Assembly (NCBI GenBank): GCA_905160935.1
Contig: CAJHZI010000418.1
Location: 160,001 to 224,000 of the forward strand
Direction: 5' to 3'
Length of the DNA: 64,000 bases
Source: Enchytraeus crypticus
Lineage: Eukaryota; Annelida; Clitellata; Enchytraeida; Enchytraeidae
Shown here: in pieces, positions 1-11,681 of the stretch
Position numbering within the stretch: the stretch's first letter is position 1
Layout of the letters: each line of letters starts with the position of its first letter
The notes under the pieces: model-generated
What the model was told of the DNA's origin: nothing
The model's input: only the letters and a program-made list of their open reading frames with translations
The model's database searches: none
Translations under genes and position numbers: made by a program

Positions 1-75
1 TGAAGAGAAAGGATAACTCATGTGTTCGACCTATGTGCTGTAGATATGGGATTCAATTCGATATTCGACATCATT

Positions 76-115
76 GATACGATTTTGAGAACTCTTCAGG
101 TCTCAAAATCGTATC
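76..115. repeat. Perfect 15-bp inverted repeat
   Basis: GATACGATTTTGAGA (76-90) and its complement (101-115) with a 10-nt loop. No T-run follows, so it is not terminator-like. Confidence 0.6.
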
Positions 116-129
116 GTATCAACTGGCAT

Positions 130-162
130 TAAATTAGGCTTTAGGCTTTTAGGCTTTAGGCT
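130..162 (+). repeat. Short TTAGGC-type tandem
   Basis: Four TTTAGGC-like units with small length variation. TTAGGC is the nematode telomere unit, but this tract is too short to imply that. Confidence 0.4.
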
Positions 163-295
163 TACAGCATTTCATAAATCATCTTGTAGTATAGAATTAC
201 TTGCAATTATGCTAATATAATTATTAGCCTTGAGCAAATAATTAAGCTAAAATCAATTAATATATACATGTATATATAATGTATATACATGTATA

Positions 296-583
296 TATAG
301 TGTTCTGCCAAGCGGCAGGTCCAAGGTACATATTCCCACTCGCATGATGCTTTTCATGCTCCATAAAAAGCACCTCCTACAGCTGAAAATATAGCTTCTG
401 AGGTGGTTTCCCGTTTCCTCATTTCTGTAATGGATTACTGCCATTTAATCCTGGGGAAAATTTCACAGTGACTTGAGTCCCCTCTACCTTCCTCAGCTCC
501 TGCCTTAGTCGCCTCTTCCGTACACAAGCAGCTTGTTTTCGTTTGCCCTTTTCCCAACTGCTGCCGGGCTCACGAACACGGGG

Positions 584-590
<7 letters not shown>
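296..590 (-). mobile_element. R1 SINE-like repeat, diverged copy
   Basis: Contains the family words GCGGCAGGTCCAAGGTACAT, TTCTGAGGTGGTTTCCCGTT, CAGCTCCTGCCTTAGTCGCC and a final AACACGGGGAA. Strand is set so that the end shared with the RTE LINE tail counts as 3'. Confidence 0.65.

Positions 591-641
<51 letters not shown>
584..641. repeat. (AT)n microsatellite
   Basis: Follows the R1 copy at 296-590. Confidence 0.9.
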
Positions 642-643
<2 letters not shown>

Positions 644-644
644 T

Positions 645-705
645 TTAGATCTATTCTTATCCCGACCCTAGCTAAATTGGATTGGGATTCAAGAGAAGAT
701 GAGGA
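645..705 (+). mobile_element. Third LINE group tail fragment
   Basis: TATCCCGACCCTAGCTAAAT and GGGATTCAAGAGAAGATGAG match the tail at 56960-57000. Confidence 0.5.
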
Positions 706-3269
706 TATACGATATACAATGTCTTATGTAGTATAATATATAACTCTACAGGATGTATATGGTTCTTTATGTTATTTTAGGCAATTTTTGTTGTGTTTTG
801 GACTCTCAGCACATACTTATCCTCGGTCGCATATCTTACCGACATCATCACTGGCTCCAGCCAAGTGGCGATGAGTAAGAGTAGGAGTATGAACCATGGA
901 CCTGCCGCTTACCAGAACACAAAAGAGAGAGAGAAAGATTTCTGCAATAATATAGATATTACAGTGCAGCCACTGTCTTACTTGTCTTCCAGGTTAAATT
1001 CTATAAATGGACTTCATTAAACTTAAATCATGACGGACGAGCACATCGTGACTTGAGCTTGGCCAGATGCTGACATGAGATGTCCAGGACATTCTTACAT
1101 AAATCAAAGATAACAAAATTCCAGGCTTGATCACAGAGAATGTTTATTTACTTAGGCACACACATGTATATCGCCGTGTATCAGTGAACTCTTCAAATAT
1201 CAGTCTGTCCCATTAAGGAGAAGTTCCTAGGATTGATATTATTCTTTTTTAAAGCTGATAAAACTAATGTTAGCATTAGTTTCCTCACTCGAAACTATAA
1301 AAATATTATTAGCTTCGTTAAATCTCAACATAATCTAATAAGAATGTAAAATCGTCAATCGAAGGCATTTCTACATGTAACTCACATAATTCATTAAAAA
1401 AATGTTTACAAACGTTTACGACCGTTAACGAACTTTACAGTATTTCAATGAAAATGTTTCACAAATTTCTTTTAGCAAGACTTTTCTTCTTCTTCTTCAA
1501 TTGCCGTGCCTGTTCCTAACCTTTAGAACCACATCTTTGTTGCCTCAAGTTACTTTTCCATTGCATGAGAAATTGTCAAACATTCACTAAAATTGCCAAA
1601 CATTCACGAAAGTATCTTTTGGTATCTATAGACAATTTATGACTCCTGAATATCTTTGACATTCTGCAATAGGCATCTTTGGAAATTGCTATTCTTCCGT
1701 TTATCAATTTTTCACATTTCCCACTTTGGTGAATAAGTGACGTTATGTATTTGATAGATTCTACTTGCTTGATGTGTTGATTTCCTACTTGATTGTGCAC
1801 AGTGGTGTCAATTTTTGTATGCTGTCTGTGTAGCACTCTGTTTTTTCGTGTTTAAAGATATTTATTAAAATCAATTTCTACAAACATGTAGATGTTTATT
1901 ATTGTTTATGGATATTTTCCTTATGTTTGTAGATGTTTATTATATGTTTCACTGTGATATATTAAAGCATCCACATTTCCTAAAGATAATCTCTGAAAGG
2001 CTCTTATGAACGTCCAATATTTTTATTTTAAATCCGTTTCTGACCATTGCTGGTTGTTTCTGTGGTAGATTATATTTTAAAGATTAAATGTAAAAAGAGA
2101 GAGATGTATATGTTTTATTTCAGCATCAACAACAAATCACTGACAAATACAAATAGAAAGAAACATTTAAAAAAAATTAAATTAAAAAATTAAAAATTCC
2201 CAGAAACAGAGGGTATCAAACAGTCTTAAGAAACTAGAACAACGGCCGTCAGGGAAGATGATACACATCTAGCTGACCACCGTCTACAACTATATTAATG
2301 TCATGTTTAATGCAAAATCAACTGAAATACACACTTTAGCTAAGCAACAATTCTAGCTGAACATTTACACAAACGATATTATCAGGTATTATCAGAACGA
2401 AAGTCTGAAAGCTTTTGCCGTGCTTTAGTAACTTCTACGAAATCCATCAACATGACTCTACTACAGATACACCGGAAGGTGAACAGATTATGCTATTTTT
2501 AGATGGAATTTATAAATATTTCAAGTAAGTCATATTTCTGTTGGAATATTTACCGCACTAGAAATAAAATTGACGCCACTGCTATTAAATAAGCCTTGTT
2601 AAATGATATTTGGTTGCGCTTTAATAACTAGAAGTCCTGGAAAATTTATAGCATACTGTATATTTTTCCACAAATTTGTATGTTTGATGTAGAACTGATA
2701 ATTTTGTCGAAGTATCAAGATTTGTCTAAGTTTCTGAGATTTCGATAGGTGATCAGTTTCCACCAGTCTGTACAAACAGCTACAAGGCTTTGATCCTTTG
2801 AATTGTCTTTACTAACATAATTATAATCAGATACATATTTAATGCGGCTGAATATTTATAATTATACAAAATTATTTCTTAATTTGTATATTTGGTTATA
2901 AGGAATATGAGAGTGCATTAAATATTTTTATCAGATTAAAAAATTTTTTTTTTAAATTCTTAATTTTTTTTAAAAATTTTTAGAAGCGATAAAATAATTT
3001 TTACCTTTTTACTTTTTTTACTTTTTTTACTATTTTTTACTTTTTTTACTTTGTTCAAAGGCCGAAAGAAATAAGAATATCTCTTTTAAGCTTTTGATAA
3101 TCTTTTCTGCAGCGCTATTAGCACATCACAACGCATCAGCAGTGAAATCAAGGAATTCACTAAGACTACCCGACAAGAAATTTGAAGCATTAAAAGTTTG
3201 AAACATGTACTAACTCAACACCGAAAAAGACTCGGATGGTTATTCACACAAAATTAGGGGTGGAAAGGT
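706..3269. other. No gene recognised
   Basis: AT-rich. A SINE1 head in reverse near 825-880 and a SINE1 end near 1255-1305 may be one broken copy. The short frame 1576-1836 (minus) has no recognisable feature. A T-rich stretch of TACTTTTTTT units lies at 3000-3050. Confidence 0.5.
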
Positions 3270-3475
3270 AGCATGACTCATGATTATATCACTCATGACT
3301 CAAGATATCGTCCATGACTCATGATGACATCGCTTATGACTCATGACAGCATTCACAACTCATGATGACGTCACTAATGACTCATGACAGCATTCACAAC
3401 TCATGATGACGTCACTCATGACTCATGACAGCATTCACAACTCATGATGACGTCACTAATGACTATTGACGACTT
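3270..3475. repeat. Minisatellite with AP-1 and CRE motifs
   Basis: A period near 41 bp is clear from 3320. Units carry TGACTCA (six across the array) and TGACGTCA (three). A unit reads approximately ATGACTCATGACAGCATTC then ACAACTCATGATGACGTCAC. Confidence 0.75.
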
Positions 3476-4384
3476 CATGTTATATATCTTCAAAGACAAA
3501 AGCGTCATAAATGTTTAAGTTAATATTTTCGACTTGCACGAGCTGCATTAATTTACTTTCTAAAATATTTAGTAACACTTTTTTGAAAATTACGTTTAAA
3601 ACATGCGAGTTACACTTTTCTGGGCTGTTAAATAGGATTAAATAAACAATTTTTACTGACTATTACCGAAAACTACGAAGACATTGAGCAGGCTTTTTTC
3701 TGGCGAATAATTGTTAATTACGATTTTCTCAGATAATTATAGCAAGCGTTTGTGGGGATCTGCAAATAAAACTTAAGGTGCCTGAGACGTCCCTGACGTA
3801 AAAGCGTACAATTTGGTCTTAAATTTTATACTCAAATCACTAAATTAACTTTTTCGTGTCGTTCAGTTTCCTATAGATGAGCTGTCTTATTGCTTTGCTT
3901 GATAATCGGGTGACCATGGGTTCGAATCTTAGTCTGGCGGTCTCTAAAATTATTATCGTGCTGAACGAAACCAAATATTAAACTTAGATGTATTTCATGA
4001 ATGCAGTTATTTACTTGTGTGCATATTTTCAATGTCTAAAATCGTAATATGCTTTGCCCTAAAATATTCTCTAAATTATATTTTGTCCTGCAAGCACTAG
4101 CTAGCAGTTGATAATGCAAGAAAGGTTTCTGAATCTATGGATAAAGTCGGTCAAAAATGCTACATGTCACTTCCAGAGCTCTACCAATCTCGCAACCTCT
4201 TTGTAAGTCAATTGAACAGAGTGTAACTCTGCGGGCTACAGGCGCCGCAAGGGTTAACGACTGCGACAAAATATATTATTATTATTTCCTATTCATTCTA
4301 CTATGGTGTGACTTGAATGAAATCAAAAATTCAAAAAACTAGAAAATTTTCACGCTACCTAGATGTATAGCACACTGTATAAAG

Positions 4385-4510
4385 CCGGTGTTAGTATCAC
4401 TTTCATCTCTCAAAAGTGATATCAGTGATGGGAAGCCCATGATTTGAACCCGCACAAACTGATCCGCTGTAGGAAGCTTACCGTCATTGCCACTGGCTCC
4501 AGCCATGTGC
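4385..4510 (-). mobile_element. SINE1, reversed diverged copy
   Basis: Contains GATTTGAACCC (box B reversed, mutated), ATCCGCTGTAGGAAGCTTAC and GCCACTGGCTCCAGCC (reverse of the head). Confidence 0.6.
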
Positions 4511-4689
4511 ATAGTCTATTGATAATAGCTAGAATAGAGTATGCAGAGGCTGGCACCGGATTTGGCTTTAATTTCCTATCTAGAAAATATGTCAGTTTGA
4601 GATGAACTTGGAAATTAAATGCAAACCTTATGATCCTCAGCTTGACGCTGAATAGTTAAGCCAATTGATCGACCGTTTTTCTAACATCG

Positions 4690-4830
4690 CCAATGGCTGA
4701 AGCCAGTGGCGATGTCGGTAAGTTACTCGACCGCGGATCAGTATGTGCGGGGTTCAAATCCTGGGCTCTCCCGTCACTGACATCGCTTTCGCGTGAGGAA
4801 ACTGATGTTTTCATTAGCTTCTTTTTCTAA
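4690..4830 (+). mobile_element. SINE1, tRNA-derived, forward copy
   Basis: An RNA polymerase III promoter is visible: box A-like TGGCGATGTCGG and box B GGTTCAAATCC (4751-4761). The 3' part GTCACTGACATCGCTTTCGC plus GTGAGGAAACTGATGTT resembles the CR1/L2-like LINE tail at 62765. Confidence 0.7.
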
Positions 4831-6116
4831 CAAGCATAAGGACTTTTAGACGCAGTAGCTTACTGTATACTAGTGAAATCTAGCACTGTGGATTTGAATC
4901 TAGGATACGTAAATCCCAAATCGACTTGATTACAAAATTATTTCATTTAATTAATTATAGTTTTTATATTTTGGCCAGTACAATTTTATTGGAAGCGTAA
5001 TAGCCTTTTTCATACCTAGAAGTGACATTCTAAGCATTTCTCATGTAGCTGTCATACGAAACTAAATGTACATGACGAAGACATTGATAAGCTACAACAA
5101 ATAAATACTGTTCAAGAATGTGATTATAAATATAGCATCATATTGCATTACATAATGAGCCGATATCAAAAGTAGGCTTGTACTTGCTAGGGGTTGTAGG
5201 GATTCAACCTCTGGCGGGTGTTTGACCCCTCCGCTCAAGTTTAAACATCTCAGTTGTAACCTCCCCGCTATGACAAAGCCATGATGACCACTCTTAGCAA
5301 CCTGAGACACCCCCCAAAAACCCAACTTCGAAAAAGTTAACAAATACAACCCTGGTAAAGAGGTTGAATGAAATTGCAGATATACAGGCAGATATGAAAG
5401 GCAAAAGACAGAAGAATGGAAGTGTTATACACCATGGATCTGCCAGTATATTAGGTTAATATTAATTGAACTTTATCTAGAGTGATCTTTATTTCATATC
5501 AATACGAGCCAGCTATGCAATCCTTTTTCAGTTTCGCAGGCTCAAGAGGACAGCACAACGTTGATAAGAGAACATTATTTTTTAAGCGAAGACCCTGGTC
5601 GACAAGAAATGACGATGCTTTTGAAGCAGTCAGTGTATACTTTATAGTCCTGGCACTTGACATATTTTTTAGTTTCGGGGATGAGAATGAGCGAAATAGA
5701 ATCAAAATAGCAATTACTTACCTATAGCTCTTAAATTCTGGTACATTATGTTGAATTTCAGCGAGTGTACTATGAAGTTTAGGTTATTTCCAGATTTCAA
5801 ACTGTATAATTTCATACATCTGAAGATTAGGGGGATAAGGAAATCAGTCCCTCATATTGACCTCTGAATCCAATCCTGAAGCTAGAGGTCATTCACTCCG
5901 ATTTCATTGATAATCTTAAATCGAGTGTGAACCTCATAACAATGAAACTACAAAATTACATCTATGACCGGAAACGGTCAATACATTTCTCTTAAGATTC
6001 TCTCGCAAGGATAAACTTTAGAATCTCTTTTCTCCCGTGCGTGGGTTTGTAGTATATTTGTTCGAAAGCAATTTCTTACTTGATTTCAAACAGGCCAAAC
6101 ATGAGCATTACGTCGG

Positions 6117-6118
<2 letters not shown>
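4830..6118. other. No gene recognised
   Basis: Includes a short RTE-like tail near 5400-5455 (ACACCATGGATCTGCCAGTA). Opposing frames at 5482-5727 and 5499-5705 overlap and neither looks coding. Confidence 0.45.
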
Positions 6119-6172
<54 letters not shown>

Positions 6173-6197
6173 ATTTATATATATATGTCATTTATAT
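6119..6197. repeat. (AT)n microsatellite
   Basis: Followed by two TGTCATTTATATA units. Confidence 0.9.
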
Positions 6198-6261
6198 AAA
6201 ATTTCAAATACATTTGGCAGATCAACTTATATTTTAATTGTGATTTAAAAAATAAATCCAA

Positions 6262-6372
6262 GTAAAACGTCAGTTTCCTGCTCAATAGAAAGTCAGTGAC
6301 GGAGAGAACACCGGATTTGGACCCTGCACCTATTGATCCGCTATCGGATAACTTACCAATAGCCTCCGTTTC
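6262..6372 (-). mobile_element. SINE1, reversed diverged copy
   Basis: AAACGTCAGTTTCCTGCTCA, GTCAGTGACGGAGAGAACAC, GATTTGGACCCTGCACC and ATCCGCTATCGG appear in SINE1 order. Confidence 0.6.
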
Positions 6373-6749
6373 AGTCCAAGTTTATTTAATTGTAATATTA
6401 AAAGTGATTCAATATTTTCCAGAGAAATAAATTTGTTACGTTATTTGCTTTAAAGGAAACGTTTTTGGCAATATCAAACCGGTATATAATTCAATAAAAG
6501 AATAATATTATAAATTGAGCTATATACATTTATCTTTATAACTAATATTTGTGCACACGTTTAACTCTTCTGGTCAAAAAATATTCAGCGTAATCACTTT
6601 GCGACATAGGCCTTCTCATAATACTCTATCTTTCCTGCCCATCCCTTAATTATCGGACCTGCATCATTTATAGGACTCTCTTCTCTTCAGCCGACGTCTT
6701 TCACAGATCTGTTTGATTGATTTGGTCTACAGCGATATATGCCCAGTGA

Positions 6750-6800
6750 ACGTCCCTGACATCATCATTGCAGGCTTTGAGGAAACGGAAGTTAAATTTT
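6750..6800 (+). mobile_element. LINE 3' tail fragment
   Basis: GTCCCTGACATCATC...TGAGGAAACGGAAGTTAAA, directly followed by the CR1-like fragment at 6838. It is a separate insertion or a nested junction. Confidence 0.5.
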
Positions 6801-6837
6801 TATTAAACTCTATGTGTAATAAAAGTTTGCGGCTCTC

Positions 6838-7530
6838 GTGCAATCCAAACTGGACTACTGCAACTCCTTGTTTCTGAATCTCCCAAGCTGTGAGATCGAT
6901 AGATTGCAGTTCATCCAGAATTCCCTTGCACGTGCAGTCTTCCGCCGCTCTGAGCACTCCCATGTGACTCCTCTCCTGAAGTCTCTGCACTGGCTCAAAG
7001 TCAGAGAACGCATTGTTTACAAAGCAGCTTCTCTGACATACAAGTCTATTACTACCCCGATCAAAGGTTACATGTCCCAATTAGTACAAGTGAGACAGCC
7101 TTCCTCCATGCAGTCATCCACTAGGTCCTCTAAGCTAATCACTTTAGAGCGACCTAGCATCCCTTCTCGCAGTAAGCTCTTCAAGCGCTCCTTCCAGCAC
7201 ACTGCTCCTCAGATCTGGAATTCTCTTCCTTCCACTTTACGAACCCCCGCATCTTCTGCTGATCATCCTTTCCTTTCATATAAACAGTTTCATAGACGGT
7301 TGAAGGCTTTTCTTTTTGACCACTCATATTCAACCTTTGCACATGAACTGAGACCAACACGTAAACCTCCATTCCACTAGTACCCGTCCTCGGACCGAAC
7401 TCCCGGATTTCGGATCGCACCGTTTTTGGACCTCCAACTCTGCTCATCGGATTTGATTTGGTACCACAGTGCTCAATGTTTTCATTGGCGACAGTAGCAC
7501 TCTAATTTTGTTGTTGTTGTTGTTATGTTT
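6838..7530 (+). mobile_element. CR1/L2-like LINE, 3' fragment
   Basis: The frame 6838-7380 encodes the C-terminus of a LINE protein: QSKLDYCNSLF, QFIQNSLARAVF, HVTPLLKSLHWL, ERIVYKAASLTYKSI and APQIWNSLPSTLR are hallmark motifs. The 3'UTR ends near 7530 in a (TTG)n tail. The 5' part with endonuclease and catalytic core is missing. It lies just left of the segmental duplication. Confidence 0.85.
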
Positions 7531-8023
7531 TTATTTATATTTTGTTTTTTAAGTATACTTGTTTCGACTGATACACCAGCCAAATAACAGAGAGATAATT
7601 AGAGAGAAAATGATAAGATACTAGAGTGATTATTTTTACCATTCGGAACGTTGAAGACTCACGAAGGAAGAAAGCGTTTAATTATTTCTAGAAATTTCCT
7701 TAACATTGTAAAATTTAAATTATTTTAGTAATTCTGTGTCAAAAGAACTTTTTAATTTATGAATTTGTTAATTTTTTATTTTCAAGTCTCATTTTAGTGT
7801 CAAGAATCATTGCAAATTAAAAAATTTAAAATAATAAAGTTTCATTTTAAACTTGTAAAATACTGTTTCATCAAAACATGCTTACAGTTTACATGTTGTA
7901 ATATTTACAAAAAGATAATTTTGCATGAAACTTTAATAACAGTGACACCTTTTAGTACATCCTTTTCATAACATATAGTATTTAACCAAAAGTAGCATTT
8001 TTATTTGGAAAATGCTGAACAAC

Positions 8024-8308
8024 TCAAAATGAAATACTAGGGATTGTATGAACTAGAGCAGTGTTGTGTGAATGTATTTCTCGGCATAAAGTTGTTTTTC
8101 TCAACTTTTGTCTTCTTATGGAAGACGAATTATCATTATTCGCCATCGACCGAGCCCGTAGATTACCAAAATGGATCGAAAACTTCGTATTACAGAACAT
8201 GTGAGAAATCAATAGCAACAAGATTATATTTGAGATAGATATTCTTTCAAGGGTAATATATTCCAATATTTGGTTGATCCAATGTAAAAAATAAAATTAT
8301 TTGTTCAC
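8024..8308. other. Unidentified block identical in both duplicates
   Basis: About 285 bp with no difference from 17077-17361 although flanks differ at about 3 percent. It holds overlapping short open frames on both strands (8044-8238 plus, 64 codons; 8024-8266 minus, 80 codons), neither recognisable. It could be a conversion tract or a constrained noncoding element. Confidence 0.4.
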
Positions 8309-8342
8309 CATATAGAATCCCTAGCATTGACTCATTGATTCG

Positions 8343-8402
8343 TCATCATCATCATCAACATCATCATCATCATCATCATTATCGTCATCACTATCATCAT
8401 CT
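8343..8402. repeat. (CAT)n microsatellite, duplicate 1
   Basis: Irregular CATCATCAT; duplicate at 17396-17456. Confidence 0.9.
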
Positions 8403-8689
8403 AATGTTTGGCAGGTCTAGCTAAAAAAAATCAAATTACTGCACGACTGTATAGAATTACAAGTATGAATTCATTGATTAATTGAAATCTACAGTTGACA
8501 ATCGTAAACAATCGTTATAGCATCAGGAAGCTTGAACCGATAAAAATTTTGAATTTTTTGAAAATTTTATTTTTTTATTACGATTTCTTATCCCTTTGAT
8601 GGTCTTCTAATTCTAAACAGATTTAGAGAAATAATTCCTAAGCAGACCCTGTTTTCACGTTCTATGCAGAGCAGTACTACAAAACTAGC

Positions 8690-8790
8690 AACAGGATGTT
8701 CTCATCACGTCCCTGATATCATCCTTGTATGAAGAAACGGACGTTTAACCTTTACTATTATTATTATTATCATCATCATCACAAGAATAC
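8690..8790 (+). mobile_element. LINE 3' tail in duplicate 1
   Basis: CACGTCCCTGATATCATCCT and GAAACGGACGTTTAACC followed by (ATT)n, the same family as 63185-63360. The second duplicate has it at 17745-17850 with a longer (ATT)n. Confidence 0.6.
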
Positions 8791-9489
8791 TCCTTTCAAA
8801 ACATCAATTATCCTTGAAGTTGAAGCTAATAGTACTTATAAAAGGCAGTTTGTAATTTACCTAAACATTGCTGACTAATGCTTAGTCGCCTCTTACGACA
8901 CTATCAGCAAACGGTTATTTACTACTACTGCGGTTTAATTAAGTTATTACTCCTAAACTACGAAAACGAAATTAGGTTCGTCTATTAGTAAACTATTAAA
9001 TGTTTTACTCCTATGAAGCAATTAAGTTTAAAATTTGAATTTTATGAATGTCTATTTCCGGACACTACAAATGAATGCAGTGATCATTATTCGGAAGCTC
9101 GTCTATGTAGGATCCTATATTTATTTATCTCACTATTAATATCTAAGACTTGGTAATATTGGTTAGAGGCAGAGACTTGTAATCCATATTACCAAGCTCT
9201 ACATGTCGGTTACAATCGATTCGGCTAAAGATTTTCTGTCTCGTCGAGTTTCCATCTTTTCTACAACTTACGTCTTGAAGACAGTAACACGGATTAATGA
9301 TAGCAGTGAGATATAAAAATGCAAGTTGTATGTCAAAATGTAAAAATGTAAAAATATCAGTTGTAAGTAAAGTGTAAGTCAGTGTTGTGTGAAATAATAT
9401 TTAAAGCTGATAATATACATGTAGTATGAATTAAAGTTTCGATATACTGAAATTAGTAGATTATTTGCAATGTCTATTTAAATAGCGGA

Positions 9490-9562
9490 AGACAGAGAAG
9501 AGTGGAGGCGTTATATACCAGAGACCTGCCAGTAGGCAGTGCACTAAGAGAGAGAGACATAC
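9490..9562 (+). mobile_element. RTE-like LINE terminal tail in duplicate 1
   Basis: GGAAGACAGAGAAGAGTGGA...CCTGCCAGTAGGCAGTGCAC followed by GAGAGA. The second duplicate has the same at 18554-18635 with a longer GA tract. Confidence 0.65.
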
Positions 9563-9965
9563 TGAAATTATCGACACATTTCAAGTTCCTCTAAAATGTT
9601 CTGACATAATAAATGAATCTTAAAATTTCTCATCGTCTGGCCTAGCACTGAAAATGATGCTTGAAGTAAAAGCTGTGTGAATGAATATGATATCTAGATC
9701 TATTAGTGACATTTATAAAGGTTCCTTGGGCTTCATTAAGGTAATTGAAAATTTAGTTATCATTACTAAATTGTAAAGGTGACATTAATGTCTACTAGTA
9801 GTAAACAAATAAATGTTTGACTCGTATAGCCCTTTTTATAACTAAGTTTAAACTTGAAATATTCTAAATCTACTTCAAAATGTTTATGTGAAGCTGTCAT
9901 ATATCATCTAATAGTTTTATTACATGAAGCCGCCACTAGATGTCTTTATTACAGACTATGCTAGA

Positions 9966-10017
9966 CTAATCAACATCAACTAAGGCACATCGACGTGCCT
10001 TAGTTGATGTTGATTAG
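9966..10017. repeat. Perfect 23-bp hairpin in duplicate 1
   Basis: Arms 9966-9988 and 9995-10017 are perfect reverse complements around a 6-nt loop. In duplicate 2 (about 19035-19070) only the right arm is present. Confidence 0.8.
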
Positions 10018-10534
10018 ATTTAGAGTAGGCTAGTGCCTGAGTGACTATAGATAGCGAACTTAGTTATTTATGTTATTTCAATAAAGTCTAATTCATAGTG
10101 TACAGTATACTTCGAGTGTTGGGTTTTGGAGTTAATATTATATGCAATAGAATAACGTTGTATGCGTTAGAGCAACGTTACAGTTTACTTTATAAATTCA
10201 GGAGCCTTTGGACCAGTTATCTGATGCTCTCATCTGATGCATCATCAGTCAGTCTAGTCTGACTGCTGCTTTTGTTGGTCGGTACTTTGGATCAACCACG
10301 GCGATGGTCGGATTTCAGGTGTACATCGGTTTACTATAAACCTGACGTCTTGAAGGGACATTGTGCTTCTGATCTTGACATTAAACTCACAAGAAATGAA
10401 AATTGCTTAAGTCTTGACCTCTGGAAAATCAAAAAGTTACTTTAAATGTTACTATTTGAGAAATGTGAGTAATATTCTAAAGCGTATACAGACTACCCGG
10501 TTAATTGCAAGTGTCGTAAGAATCGGCTACACAA

Positions 10535-10735
10535 GAATTGAAGAAGGCAATGGAAAATCACTCAAAAAGCCAAATTTTGTCTCAAGCTATAGACTACATA
10601 AAGCATAGATCAGGCATAGCGTTTGCTGATTGGATTAGCTTGTTGATCTCTAGAATGCGCCTAATTGAGATTGAAAGCAGACTCTGAGTATGAATATTCT
10701 CATTGGACCTGCTAATTGGCCGAATACTAGAAAGC
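10535..10735 (+). mobile_element. R1 SINE-like repeat in duplicate 1
   Basis: GGCAATGGAAAATCACTCAA, GGATTAGCTTGTTGATCTCT and ATTGGACCTGCTAATTGGCC. The duplicate lies at 19590-19790. Confidence 0.5.
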
Positions 10736-10800
10736 GATATCATAAAGTAAATCATTGTAACATAATCAATTTGTAATTTTGCAACCAACTAAGAATATAT

Positions 10801-10809
10801 ACTTTATAT

Positions 10810-10893
<84 letters not shown>
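10801..10893. repeat. (AT)n microsatellite, duplicate 1
   Basis: Alternating AT with one ACATGT interruption. Identical in length in duplicate 2 (19855-19947). Confidence 0.9.
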
Positions 10894-10895
<2 letters not shown>

Positions 10896-11681
10896 GACTT
10901 CGTCATAAAATTTCAATAATATAGATGCCAGTCTTCCTTGACCTATCGCAAGGTGCAGAAGCAGAATTTTATGACAAAGCTTGAGAGCAACAATGTGTCC
11001 GTTTTATTAAGCATTGGGCACATGTATAGTCATGGCTGGTGTTGAGGCGCGGTAGGATTGAAACTTTGTATGGTGGATTTGGTTAAGTCAAGTAAATGAC
11101 GGGTTGGTTTTGGTTGGGTTGCCAAAACTGACCATGTATAATATTAAAAATGTACATGAATAGGAAGTTAAGAGCTATGATCTTAATTATTATGTTATTA
11201 AATTTCAAATGATTAAAATTTACTTAAAGATTGAAATTATAAAATTATATTGTCCAGTTTATTCAGACATAAAAATTATTAGAAAGGTCTACAGCTTTCA
11301 ATCATGTCGGAGTTGCTTTCGAAACTGCTTCAGGACGTTAAAAGAGCAATGACAATTAATGTAATATTTTCATAGCTTTCAAGCTTCCTATTACTAAGAA
11401 CTTATAAGAGAAGCGGAAACAGCCTCCAGGAGATACATTGCTTATTATATAGAATAACGTTCTCTGCTGTTACAGTCTAATAATAGTGTATGCTTGTATC
11501 ATGTAATCATTTAGAGTGAAAGCGTTCAGTTTCGCTTTAGATCCCTATCAGTTTTCAACAGATAGCGCTAGCTCGCTAGCATCGTATGTCCAGAAAATAC
11601 TTTCAATAATCATTCATTCTTTTCCGTTCATTATGATTTTCTCCTGCTAGAGAAAATATGTGGCGAGATAGAAGAGTCAAA

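Noticed and set aside
8343..8402. CRISPR-like repeat array
   Set aside because: It is a (CAT)n microsatellite without spacers, in an animal genome.
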